Shown: one piece after another, positions 1-5,503 of the stretch
Numbering within the stretch: the stretch's first letter is position 1
How the letters are laid out: each line of letters begins with the position of its first letter
NCBI GenBank assembly: GCA_002299465.1
Contig: DBNX01000011.1
Location: 12,215 to 21,034, forward strand
Reading direction: 5' to 3'
Source of the DNA: Patescibacteria group bacterium UBA661
GTDB lineage: Bacteria > Patescibacteriota > Minisyncoccia > Phycocordibacterales > UBA918
DNA: 8,820 nt
Made by a program: the position numbers and the translations under genes
Notes under the pieces: model-generated
The model's database searches: none
Told to the model about the DNA's origin: nothing
What the model saw: only the letters and a program-made list of their open reading frames with translations

Positions 1-35
1 CCTAGGGTTCCCCGCCGGAGGACTGACCAACAACA

Positions 36-64
36 AAAACCACCTTCTGTCTGAAGGTGGTTTT
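36..64 (-). terminator. Intrinsic terminator of the 114-560 gene
   Basis: A perfect 12-bp stem (36-47 with 53-64, arm AAAACCACCTTC) has a 5-nt loop. On the minus strand it is followed by a T-rich run (TTTTTGTTG). It lies about 50 nt past the stop codon of the minus-strand gene ending at 114, so it most likely ends that transcript. On the plus strand the run is only four T's, so termination there would be weaker. Confidence 0.8.
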
Positions 65-113
65 GGAATCTGCTTGGGCTGCCCCTAACAGACCAGAATA
101 AGGTTGGGTTTAT

Positions 114-560
114 TTATATTCTAGGACTCAGGCACAGCTGGTTTTTGGCGAGCTGTACAATCGGATCTCTGAGACGGTCTGTCTCCGGATTACACCAACA
201 CAGACGCAACTCATTGAGTTTGACCAAACTAAACCGCACGGTCGTCACCTGGACAACCCACAGCACAGTATTTTTTAAAACCAAACTGTCTTTAAATCCT
301 TCGTATAACTGAAAGCAACGAGTCAGTTTGAGGCCGTCCAGATGATACGACTTCTCCAAAAGCTCCAGCATCTCCCTTACCAACAACTCACGATCCGCTT
401 GCATCAGCGGTGGAGTAAGGTGATTTACCGCAGCGTTCCTGGACAACAACAACTTGCCATCACGACGCAGGAAAAACACCTGTACTTCACAACCTTTGGC
501 CAAAACGGTGTCCGCCAAAGGAACGGGAGCTGCCTGCAACTTTATTTGACTTTTTTTCAC
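114..560 (-). CDS. Divergent Nudix-fold protein, catalytic box partly lost
   Basis: This 148-aa cytoplasmic protein starts with GTG; the start is fixed by an AAGGAG SD six bases upstream. I infer a Nudix fold from the order of elements. A first strand with a turn (VQVFFLRRDGKLLLSR, about 26-41) is followed by an amphipathic helix carrying REMLEL (62-67), which sits where the Nudix box REUxEE is expected. Beta segments follow (about 78-120), then CWCNPETDRL and a C-terminal helix. R62, E63 and E66 survive, but the second box Glu is L67, the upstream Glu position is Q54, and the box glycine is absent. Pyrophosphohydrolase activity is therefore doubtful and a binding or regulatory role is possible. 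The gene at 819-1280 has the same layout and ends with a similar DRLRDPI / NKLKKPI helix, so the two look like old paralogues. No substrate can be named. Confidence 0.6.
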   Translation of the reverse strand: MKKSQIKLQAAPVPLADTVLAKGCEVQVFFLRRDGKLLLSRNAAVNHLTPPLMQADRELLVREMLELLEKSYHLDGLKLTRCFQLYEGFKDSLVLKNTVLWVVQVTTVRFSLVKLNELRLCWCNPETDRLRDPIVQLAKNQLCLSPRI

Positions 561-566
561 TCTCTT

Positions 567-572
567 CTCCTT
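567..572 (-). promoter_or_regulatory. Shine-Dalgarno sequence deciding the GTG start at 560
   Basis: On the minus strand AAGGAG is followed by a 6-nt spacer and GTG. The next gene upstream (start 1280) has an almost identical arrangement, GGAGTAGAGAGTG against GGAGAAGAGAGTG here, which supports both GTG starts. Confidence 0.8.
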
Positions 573-595
573 TTATTTACCAACTAAGGAACCCG

Positions 596-619
596 GGTCT
601 TACTAATCTAAGCAAGACC
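596..619 (-). promoter_or_regulatory. Leader hairpin of the 114-560 transcript
   Basis: The arms at 596-604 and 611-619 form a 9-bp stem with one G-U pair and a 6-nt loop. It lies near the predicted 5' end of the transcript and about 25 nt ahead of the SD. It could stabilise the 5' end or affect translation; no known riboswitch class was recognised. Confidence 0.4.
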
Positions 620-635
620 ACCACGAACTTCTTTC

Positions 636-644
636 ATTATACCA
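636..644 (-). promoter_or_regulatory. Extended -10 promoter of the 114-560 gene
   Basis: The minus strand reads TGGTATAAT, a consensus TATAAT with the TGn extension. No convincing -35 hexamer lies 16-18 nt upstream, as expected for an extended -10 promoter. Transcription would begin near 629, giving a leader of about 70 nt. The element lies inside one arm of the inverted repeat at 637-666. Confidence 0.7.
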
Positions 645-666
645 CAAAAATTGGTTTGTGGTATAA
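637..666. repeat. 12-bp inverted repeat over the promoter (possible operator)
   Basis: TTATACCACAAA (637-648) and TTTGTGGTATAA (655-666) are perfect reverse complements around a 6-nt centre. One arm contains the minus-strand TATAAT and the other carries a plus-strand TATAAG. There is no T-run after it and it lies upstream of the predicted start site, so it is not a terminator of this gene. A dimeric repressor site is the natural reading (inference). Confidence 0.6.
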
Positions 667-771
667 GCCCCCGTTCCGCTCTCCTCACGTAAGGCCAGCA
701 TAGCCTTCTGAACAAACTAGCAAAAATTTTATCTCAGTATCTAAGCTGGCAATTGCCCCTTCCAAGATAGA

Positions 772-795
772 AAAATCGCCCGTGGGGGCGATTTT
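772..795 (-). terminator. Intrinsic terminator of the 819-1280 gene
   Basis: The 10-bp stem AAAATCGCCC / GGGCGATTTT has a 4-nt loop and on the minus strand continues into TTTTTCTATC. It begins 24 nt after the stop codon at 819. A small extra hairpin (CTGTC/GACAG, about 803-815) lies between the stop and the terminator. It separates this transcript from the 114-560 gene, which has its own promoter. Confidence 0.8.
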
Positions 796-818
796 AGGTT
801 GGCTGTCTGAGACAGTTC

Positions 819-1280
819 TTACCAGCCAGTTTCGGCCGGTAATCTCTGCAGAGCAGCTTGTACCAGGTGATTGATCGGTTTTTTCAACTTGTTGAGTTCT
901 TGACGATTGCGAACCCAAACAAATCCATCACGCCGCTGGTTTGAATAACCAAACATCCGTGCGTAGATGATAGCAAACCACTCTTCTCTTTCTTCTGGTT
1001 CGTAGACAGCGGCAAGGCCCATTTTCATTGGTTGAATCAGCCACGTAAACTTCCGCAGCGACCGGAAGGCAGCCTGTGGCATCCCAGGACCAGTACAACT
1101 GTGCAAGGCGGTGGGCAGTGTATAACCACCTGACTCTTCGATGAGGAACAACTTATTATCATCATCGAAGAGCATTACAGCCGCAAACAACTGTGGGCGT
1201 TGTTGCTGGGAATGAACCCAACTTTCGTGGAGCCTGTCTGGCACTCGCACTTGTCTTGTCGTGGTTTGTGAAGCTTGCAC
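819..1280 (-). CDS. Divergent Nudix-fold protein, catalytic glutamates absent
   Basis: This 153-aa soluble protein starts with GTG and has a GAGGAG SD six bases upstream. Segments resemble a Nudix domain: LFAAVMLFDDDNKLFLIEE (31-49), GGYTLP (51-56) in the place of the usual W-x-LPGG, then PQAAFRSLRKFTWL (68-81), which aligns with the A-A-x-R-E-L-x-E-E-T-G-L part of the Nudix box. Later strands end in DGFVWVRNRQEL (118-129), like the common W-v-x-x-x-E-L end of the fold. In the box only R73 is kept; the three metal-binding glutamate positions are S74, K77 and F78. A Nudix hydrolase reaction is therefore unlikely, and a nucleotide- or ligand-sensing role is conceivable (inference). It has its own promoter and terminator and lies upstream of its probable paralogue at 114-560, in the same orientation. 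Confidence 0.6.
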   Translation of the reverse strand: MQASQTTTRQVRVPDRLHESWVHSQQQRPQLFAAVMLFDDDNKLFLIEESGGYTLPTALHSCTGPGMPQAAFRSLRKFTWLIQPMKMGLAAVYEPEEREEWFAIIYARMFGYSNQRRDGFVWVRNRQELNKLKKPINHLVQAALQRLPAETGW

Positions 1281-1286
1281 TCTCTA

Positions 1287-1292
1287 CTCCTC
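1287..1292 (-). promoter_or_regulatory. Shine-Dalgarno sequence deciding the GTG start at 1280
   Basis: On the minus strand GAGGAG is followed by a 6-nt spacer and GTG. No other in-frame start nearby has an SD this good. Confidence 0.75.
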
Positions 1293-1318
1293 TTGTACTA
1301 AGATTAAAATGGCTCTTT

Positions 1319-1336
1319 GGCTAAAACAACTTAGCC
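1319..1336 (-). promoter_or_regulatory. 5'-end leader hairpin of the 819-1280 transcript
   Basis: GGCTAA (1319-1324) and TTAGCC (1331-1336) form a 6-bp stem with a 6-nt loop, almost at the predicted transcription start. The paralogous gene has a hairpin in a comparable position. Confidence 0.4.
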
Positions 1337-1342
1337 GACATT

Positions 1343-1351
1343 TTTATAACA
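1343..1351 (-). promoter_or_regulatory. Extended -10 promoter of the 819-1280 gene
   Basis: The minus strand reads TGTTATAAA, preceded by TTTTTTG. The 114-560 gene has the parallel TTTTTGTGGTATAAT, so the two promoters look related as well as the proteins. No clear -35 element is visible. Confidence 0.6.
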
Positions 1352-1629
1352 CAAAAAATTCATTTCACAAAGCGCCTTAAGCAGTCGTTTTCAAAAACCA
1401 TTATTCAAGTTTTAATTCTAACCAACACTGGACAGGACATTTACAAAAAACCCTTAGTATGGTTCCATAAAACGGGTCTTGTTCTTAACAAGTCACCAAA
1501 GTAGACCTGGCTCAGCTCCCGCTTTCTGTGTGAGTGAAGTGAGTCATCTGATCCTGGTAACAGGTAGGCAATTTTTAACAAATGCGCCCCGTGTTGTGAG
1601 CCGTATCGACTCTAAACCACTCTCTAACC
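1352..1629. other. Intergenic stretch between two divergent genes
   Basis: The full gap between the divergent starts at 1280 and 1640 is about 360 bases. Its left edge holds the minus-strand promoter and leader. I see no tRNA fold, no credible ORF and no strong terminator in the rest. A short inverted repeat, CTTGTT-ctt-AACAAG, lies near 1479-1493. No confident promoter for the plus-strand gene was found; TAGTAT near 1456 is a weak -10 candidate and would imply a leader of about 170 nt. Confidence 0.5.
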
Positions 1630-1633
1630 GGAG
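1630..1633 (+). promoter_or_regulatory. Shine-Dalgarno sequence for the 1640 start
   Basis: GGAG (within CCGGAG) is followed by a 6-nt spacer and ATG, the same spacing as in the two Nudix-like genes. Confidence 0.7.
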
Positions 1634-1639
1634 ACTCTT

Positions 1640-2095
1640 ATGTTAAAAACCGAAACAATCAGGTGGGGTGGTGAAATATCCCGACTCGACCTCATCAACA
1701 CTATCTGTGTTCGAGTAGTTGAGGTGATTGACCCCAAACTTTCTGAGGTTGTCTTCCACTGCAGTCGTCATGGTCAATATCAGCTTGTCGAAGTCTGGTT
1801 ACTGCCCGCTTACGAGCAGTACTGGAGCAAAGCTGCTCTTGATCGCGCCACGCTTAATTCAACCGCGGAGCTGTTGGCAATCTACAGCGGAAAAAATCAG
1901 CCTTTGCGCCACAAAATGAGGCGGGCGCGTGAGTTAATACAGCAGAATTTTCTGCCACACGCCACTGGACAGAGGTTGCATTGGCATTACTCGGTCCAAA
2001 AACCCTTCGGGGAAGACAAGCCCGTCTTGTCGATCTTGTGCGGCAGTCACAAAGCGCTGGAAAGAATTTTCGATCTTAACCTCCGCACCCGCTAA
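1640..2095 (+). CDS. Hypothetical protein, 151 aa, unknown family
   Basis: I do not recognise this protein. It begins with ATG behind a GGAG SD. It has no signal peptide, membrane segment or obvious catalytic motif. Visible parts are a beta-rich N-terminal half (ICVRVVEVIDPKLSEVVFHC at 22-41, then YQLVEVWLLP at 47-56), a basic helical middle (HKMRRARELIQQNF at 91-104), an aromatic and histidine-rich strand (RLHWHYSV, 112-119), and a last strand and helix (VLSILCG, then HKALERIFDL). The basic middle could bind nucleic acid, but this is weak. It is transcribed away from the Nudix-like pair, shares their size and SD style, and ends at the bidirectional terminator 2151-2179. A functional link with the pair is only suggested by position. 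Confidence 0.65.
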   Translation: MLKTETIRWGGEISRLDLINTICVRVVEVIDPKLSEVVFHCSRHGQYQLVEVWLLPAYEQYWSKAALDRATLNSTAELLAIYSGKNQPLRHKMRRARELIQQNFLPHATGQRLHWHYSVQKPFGEDKPVLSILCGSHKALERIFDLNLRTR

Positions 2096-2150
2096 ACGTA
2101 GCGTGCATTTTCCTCAGATGTTTTGACTGAGCCCATGTGCACGACCCACA

Positions 2151-2179
2151 AAAACCCGCAGCTAAGCTGCGGGTTTTTT
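2151..2179. terminator. Bidirectional terminator between convergent genes
   Basis: AAAACCCGCAGC pairs with GCTGCGGGTTTT around a very small loop, followed by six T's on the plus strand and five on the minus strand. It lies between the plus-strand gene ending at 2095 and fusA, whose minus-strand stop is at 2205, and fits both transcripts. Confidence 0.85.
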
Positions 2180-2204
2180 AAATACGGAGGCACTCAACCT
2201 TCTT

Positions 2205-4376
2205 CTACTCCTCGTCAGTAAAATCCTTTACCCCACGTGCTTTCTTGATATCGTTAGCCACATTATTAGGCACCACTTCGTAATGATCAAATTCCATCAT
2301 CATCGAAGCGCGGCCTTGTGTCATTGACCGAAGAGTGTTTGTGTAACCAAACATCTCAGACAAAGGCACTTTGGCGGTAACCACTTTTTTATCTCCAATA
2401 TCATTCATTCCTTCCACCTGACCACGTTTACTAGAAATGTTGCCGTTAACATCGCCCATAAACTGTTCGGGGGTGCGGATCTCCACTTTCATAATTGGCT
2501 CCAGTAGTACCGCTCCGGCTCTCGCTGCCGCTTCCTTGAAAGCGTGGATAGCCGCTAGCTTGAAAGCGATTTCTGATGAGTCTACATCGTGGTAACTACC
2601 ATCATACAATTCTACGGAGATATCTTCCATTTTGTAGCCAGCCACAAAACCCCGCGCCATCGCCTCCTTACAACCCTTCATCACAGCTGGAATGTACTCG
2701 CCCGGGATAACGCCACCCTTGATGTTGTTGACGAATTCAAAGTGATCTATTCGGGTAACATTCTTAGGTACAGTCTCTCCTTCTGCTAACGGTTGCAGGG
2801 GCTTAATGCGAATGCGCACGTGACCATACTGCCCGCGTCCACCCGATTGTTTGACATATTTATATTCGGCTTCCGCTTCGCGTTGAATCGTCTCGCGGTA
2901 AGCCACTTGTGGCGCTCCAACATTCGCTTCCACTCCGAACTCCCTCTTCATTCGATCGACAATAATCTCTAGGTGTAATTCACCCATACCAGCAATAATC
3001 GTCTCCATCGTCTCGCTGTCGGTGGAAACCTTAAAGGTTGGGTCTTCGTCTGCCAGTTTCTTAAGAGCGATACCCATTTTCTCTTGGTCGTTTTTTGTTT
3101 TCGGCTCTACTCGCATCGCCACAACTGGCTCCGGGAAGGTAATTTGTTCCAACACAATCGGACTAGCTTCATCACAAAGAGTGTGGGAAGTTTTTACCTC
3201 CTTTAGACCAACCCCAGCAGCAATTTCTCCCGCGTAAACCTCTTCAATTTCTGTTCGCTTATCAGCCATTAGGCGGACAATGCGTCCCAATCTTTCTTTT
3301 TGTCCAGTTGTAGCATTGTAGACATAACTACCTGCCTTAATTACTCCTGAGTAAACACGGAAGAAAGTCAAAGCGCCCACGAATGGATCGGTCTGGAGTT
3401 TGAAAGCCAAAGCACAAAATGGCTCAGAATCTGAAGGCAGGCGTTCTACCTCGGCTTCAGTCACTGGATTTACGCCTCGAACTGGCGGTAAATCAGTCGG
3501 CGCTGGTAAATAATCAACCACTCCGTCTAGTACCAACTGCACGCCCACATTCTTAAGTGACGAACCGGTAAAAACTGGGAAAATTTCATTCGCAATCACC
3601 GCTTTACGCAGGGTCTTTTTGAGGTCTTCCATGGTCGGCAGTTGTCCCGCCAGGTACGCCTCCATCAAAACATCATCATGTTCAACCACTCGCTCAATTA
3701 GCGCATCGTGAAAAAGTTTAGCCTCATCTTTATACTCAGCAGGAATCTCATGTTCAACAATCTGAGTGCCCATTTCTCCCTCAAAGGTGTAGGCCTTCAT
3801 CTTTACCAAATCGATGACCCCCTTAAATTGATCCTCGGCGCCCCACGGCATCTGCACTCGCACCGCTTTCTTGGAGAGACGATCTTGAATACTTTTGTAT
3901 GATTTTTCAAAAGAAGCACCGAGACGATCCATCTTGTTGATGTAACAAATACGTGGCACTTTCGCCTCGTCAGCGTATCCCCAGTTGGTCTCTGACTGCG
4001 GTTCCACACCAGCCACTGAATCAAAAACTACTACCGCTCCGTCCAAAACACGCATTGAACGCTTTACTTCAGCGGTAAAATCAATGTGTCCAGGAGTATC
4101 AATCACATTAAAGTTATACATTTGTGATTCGTCTTTGCGATCGAGAATCTCCGTCTTTGACCAATTACAAGAAATAGCGGCGGCGGTAATAGTAATACCG
4201 CGCTCTCGTTCCTGCTCCATCCAGTCAGTAACAGTAGCGCCATCGTGCACCTCACCAATCTTGTGACTTACCCCAGTATAAAAAAGTACACGTTCGGAAG
4301 TGGTGGTCTTGCCAGCATCGACGTGTGCCACAATACCAAAGTTACGCATTCTTTCTACCCCAAATTTACGAGCCAT
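2205..4376 (-). CDS. fusA: Translation elongation factor G
   Basis: EF-G is the GTPase that drives ribosomal translocation and, with RRF, ribosome recycling; it is cytoplasmic. The 723-aa protein is complete. It shows G1 AHVDAGKTT (17-25), the switch-I end RERGITITAAA (57-67), G3 DTPGHID (93-99), G4 NKMD (147-150) and G5 GSSL (271-274). Domain II follows, then domain III (EDPTFKV, GMGELHLEI), domain IV (VAYRETI, GRGQYGHV, FVNNIKGGVIPGEYIPAV) and domain V (VEIRTPEQFMGDVNGNISSKRG). It is slightly longer than the usual 690-710 aa, partly from an insert of about 15 residues (roughly 72-86) between switch I and G3. G5 reads GSS where GSA is typical. The first ATG matches the family's N terminus, yet no SD lies within 15 nt. 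The usual rpsL-rpsG-tuf neighbours are absent; the channel gene lies upstream. Confidence 0.97.
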   Translation of the reverse strand: MARKFGVERMRNFGIVAHVDAGKTTTSERVLFYTGVSHKIGEVHDGATVTDWMEQERERGITITAAAISCNWSKTEILDRKDESQMYNFNVIDTPGHIDFTAEVKRSMRVLDGAVVVFDSVAGVEPQSETNWGYADEAKVPRICYINKMDRLGASFEKSYKSIQDRLSKKAVRVQMPWGAEDQFKGVIDLVKMKAYTFEGEMGTQIVEHEIPAEYKDEAKLFHDALIERVVEHDDVLMEAYLAGQLPTMEDLKKTLRKAVIANEIFPVFTGSSLKNVGVQLVLDGVVDYLPAPTDLPPVRGVNPVTEAEVERLPSDSEPFCALAFKLQTDPFVGALTFFRVYSGVIKAGSYVYNATTGQKERLGRIVRLMADKRTEIEEVYAGEIAAGVGLKEVKTSHTLCDEASPIVLEQITFPEPVVAMRVEPKTKNDQEKMGIALKKLADEDPTFKVSTDSETMETIIAGMGELHLEIIVDRMKREFGVEANVGAPQVAYRETIQREAEAEYKYVKQSGGRGQYGHVRIRIKPLQPLAEGETVPKNVTRIDHFEFVNNIKGGVIPGEYIPAVMKGCKEAMARGFVAGYKMEDISVELYDGSYHDVDSSEIAFKLAAIHAFKEAAARAGAVLLEPIMKVEIRTPEQFMGDVNGNISSKRGQVEGMNDIGDKKVVTAKVPLSEMFGYTNTLRSMTQGRASMMMEFDHYEVVPNNVANDIKKARGVKDFTDEE

Positions 4377-4416
4377 AAATATAATTTAATTGCTTAGTAC
4401 TAACTAATTATTGATA

Positions 4417-4424
4417 CTCCTTTC
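4417..4424 (-). promoter_or_regulatory. SD-like GAAAGGAG misplaced upstream of fusA
   Basis: The minus strand reads GAAAGGAG, but it is 40 nt from the fusA ATG, too far for normal initiation, and no ATG follows it at a usable distance. It may be chance, a remnant, or brought closer by leader folding. A 10-bp palindrome TTAGTACTAA (4394-4403) lies between it and the start codon. Confidence 0.3.
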
Positions 4425-4468
4425 AGACCAAAGACCGCCCTAATAACTGCGACACTGGAGAAAAGAAA

Positions 4469-4493
4469 AAGCCAAGAACGGCTTAACGCCGTT
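4469..4493 (-). terminator. Weak terminator / alternative hairpins after the channel gene
   Basis: Two overlapping stems can form on the minus strand: AACGGC/GCCGTT (4477-4482 with 4488-4493) and AAGCC/GGCTT (4469-4473 with 4480-4484). They cannot coexist. The second is followed by TTTCTTTTC, so it can act as an intrinsic terminator for the channel gene that ends at 4551. Because fusA lies downstream on the same strand, an attenuator is also possible. Confidence 0.4.
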
Positions 4494-4550
4494 ACTATAC
4501 GATATTTGCAGATAAACAGCAACCAAGACGTGAGCAGTCTGTCGGGATTA

Positions 4551-5345
4551 CTACAGCCGTCTTTTTAATTCAGCAATGGCTTTCTCGACCGCCTCGAGCT
4601 GTTCTTGCAGTTGCTTGCGTCCATGGTCTTGCTTGGACAGCTCCTCGGTCAAAACTTGTTTTGTGTCGTCTTGCATTTTTTGGAGAGAGTTAACAATGAC
4701 ACCAATCAAAAGATTTAACACGACAAAAGTGGTGGCGAGAATGAAGGGCACAAAAAACATCCAGGCGTAGGGATAAATCTCCATAACCGGACGAACAATA
4801 CCCATCGACCAGCTCTCCAGTGTCATAATTTGAAATAGTGAGTACAGTGATTTAGGAATTGAACCAAACCAATCTGGAAAACTAGCACCAAACAACTTGG
4901 TGGTCATCACTGCACCAATGTAGAAAACAATCAGCAGTAAACTAGCAACGACAGCGATGCCAGAAAGCGAATCGAAAAACGCTTGGATGATTTTACGAAA
5001 CTGCGGAACTACGCTGATAATGCGTAAGACTCGCAAAATACGCAAAGCTCGCAATACCGACAGACCATCGATGAATGGCAAGTAAGACGCTGCGACAATG
5101 ATAAAATCAAAAATATTCCAACCATCTCTAAAAAATCTCGTTCGGTAAACAGCTAGTTTTGCTAACAACTCAACGGTAAAAATACCCAGACAAACCTTGT
5201 CAATAAAAGTCAGGATTGGCATCAATCCACTTAGTCTTTCCGGTTCTGTTTCCAGGCCGAGAGTAATCGCATTGATGATTATAACGGCGATAATAAATTG
5301 GTTGAACCATTTAGATTCAAGAAAAAATTGCAGCTTGGCTTGCAT
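4551..5345 (-). CDS. Bacterial voltage-gated sodium channel (NavAb/NaChBac family)
   Basis: This 264-aa inner-membrane protein should form a homotetrameric Na+ channel opened by depolarisation. It has six membrane helices: S1 about 14-30, S2 44-66, S3 76-92, S4 96-112, S5 128-150 and S6 195-220. S4 carries R99, R102, R105 and R108 at every third position (LRALRILRVLRII). E59 in S2 and D80 in S3 are the usual charge-transfer acids. The filter TLESWS is at 175-180 with E177, followed by MGIVRPVMEIYPYAW, nearly the same as NavAb; from memory the key residues even keep NavAb numbering. N211 in S6 is kept. The tail (about 226-264) is a Glu/Lys/Gln-rich coiled coil, as expected for tetramerisation. 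The start ATG has no SD; a small hairpin AGCAC/GTGCT (about 5360-5372) lies just upstream. A physiological role such as Na+ or pH signalling is not shown by neighbours. Confidence 0.95.
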   Translation of the reverse strand: MQAKLQFFLESKWFNQFIIAVIIINAITLGLETEPERLSGLMPILTFIDKVCLGIFTVELLAKLAVYRTRFFRDGWNIFDFIIVAASYLPFIDGLSVLRALRILRVLRIISVVPQFRKIIQAFFDSLSGIAVVASLLLIVFYIGAVMTTKLFGASFPDWFGSIPKSLYSLFQIMTLESWSMGIVRPVMEIYPYAWMFFVPFILATTFVVLNLLIGVIVNSLQKMQDDTKQVLTEELSKQDHGRKQLQEQLEAVEKAIAELKRRL

Positions 5346-5405
5346 AATGAGCGAAGCATAGCACCAAGTGCTGGACCTTGCTACTGGGCAGTAATTAGTA
5401 GTGGT

Positions 5406-5439
5406 GTCGGGTCCGAATGCGTAAGCATTCGGACCCGAC
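5406..5439. repeat. GC-rich 15-bp perfect hairpin without T-run
   Basis: GTCGGGTCCGAATGC (5406-5420) is mirrored exactly by 5425-5439 around a GTAA loop. The arms can extend with a bulge through GTAGT/ACTAC. It lies between the ABC-F stop (5504) and the channel start (5345). Neither strand has a T-run after the stem, so it is not a standard intrinsic terminator. It may be a 3'-end stabiliser, a protein site, or one copy of a dispersed palindromic repeat. Confidence 0.7.
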
Positions 5440-5503
5440 TACCCTGTCTGCTCTAAAATATCTACCTCAGACCGTCCGCTACCTCTTTTCCAAGCGAAAA
5501 GAT

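Noticed and set aside
342..587. 81-codon plus-strand open frame over the 114-560 gene
   Set aside because: It overlaps a gene with strong SD, promoter and terminator on the other strand and has no SD or homology of its own.
685..918. 77-codon minus-strand open frame overlapping the end of the 819-1280 gene
   Set aside because: It is out of frame with the Nudix-like gene, runs through that gene's terminator hairpin and shows no motif.
1479..1493. Short inverted repeat CTTGTT-ctt-AACAAG as a terminator or operator
   Set aside because: Only 6 bp, AT-rich, without a T-run or a clear promoter beside it; too weak to call.
1..2200. Toxin-antitoxin or mobile-element origin of the left block
   Set aside because: No transposase, integrase, terminal repeats, or toxin/antitoxin motifs were found; each gene has its own terminator instead of an overlapping operon.
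5346..5503. The hairpins as part of a CRISPR array
   Set aside because: There is a single palindrome with no regularly spaced copies.
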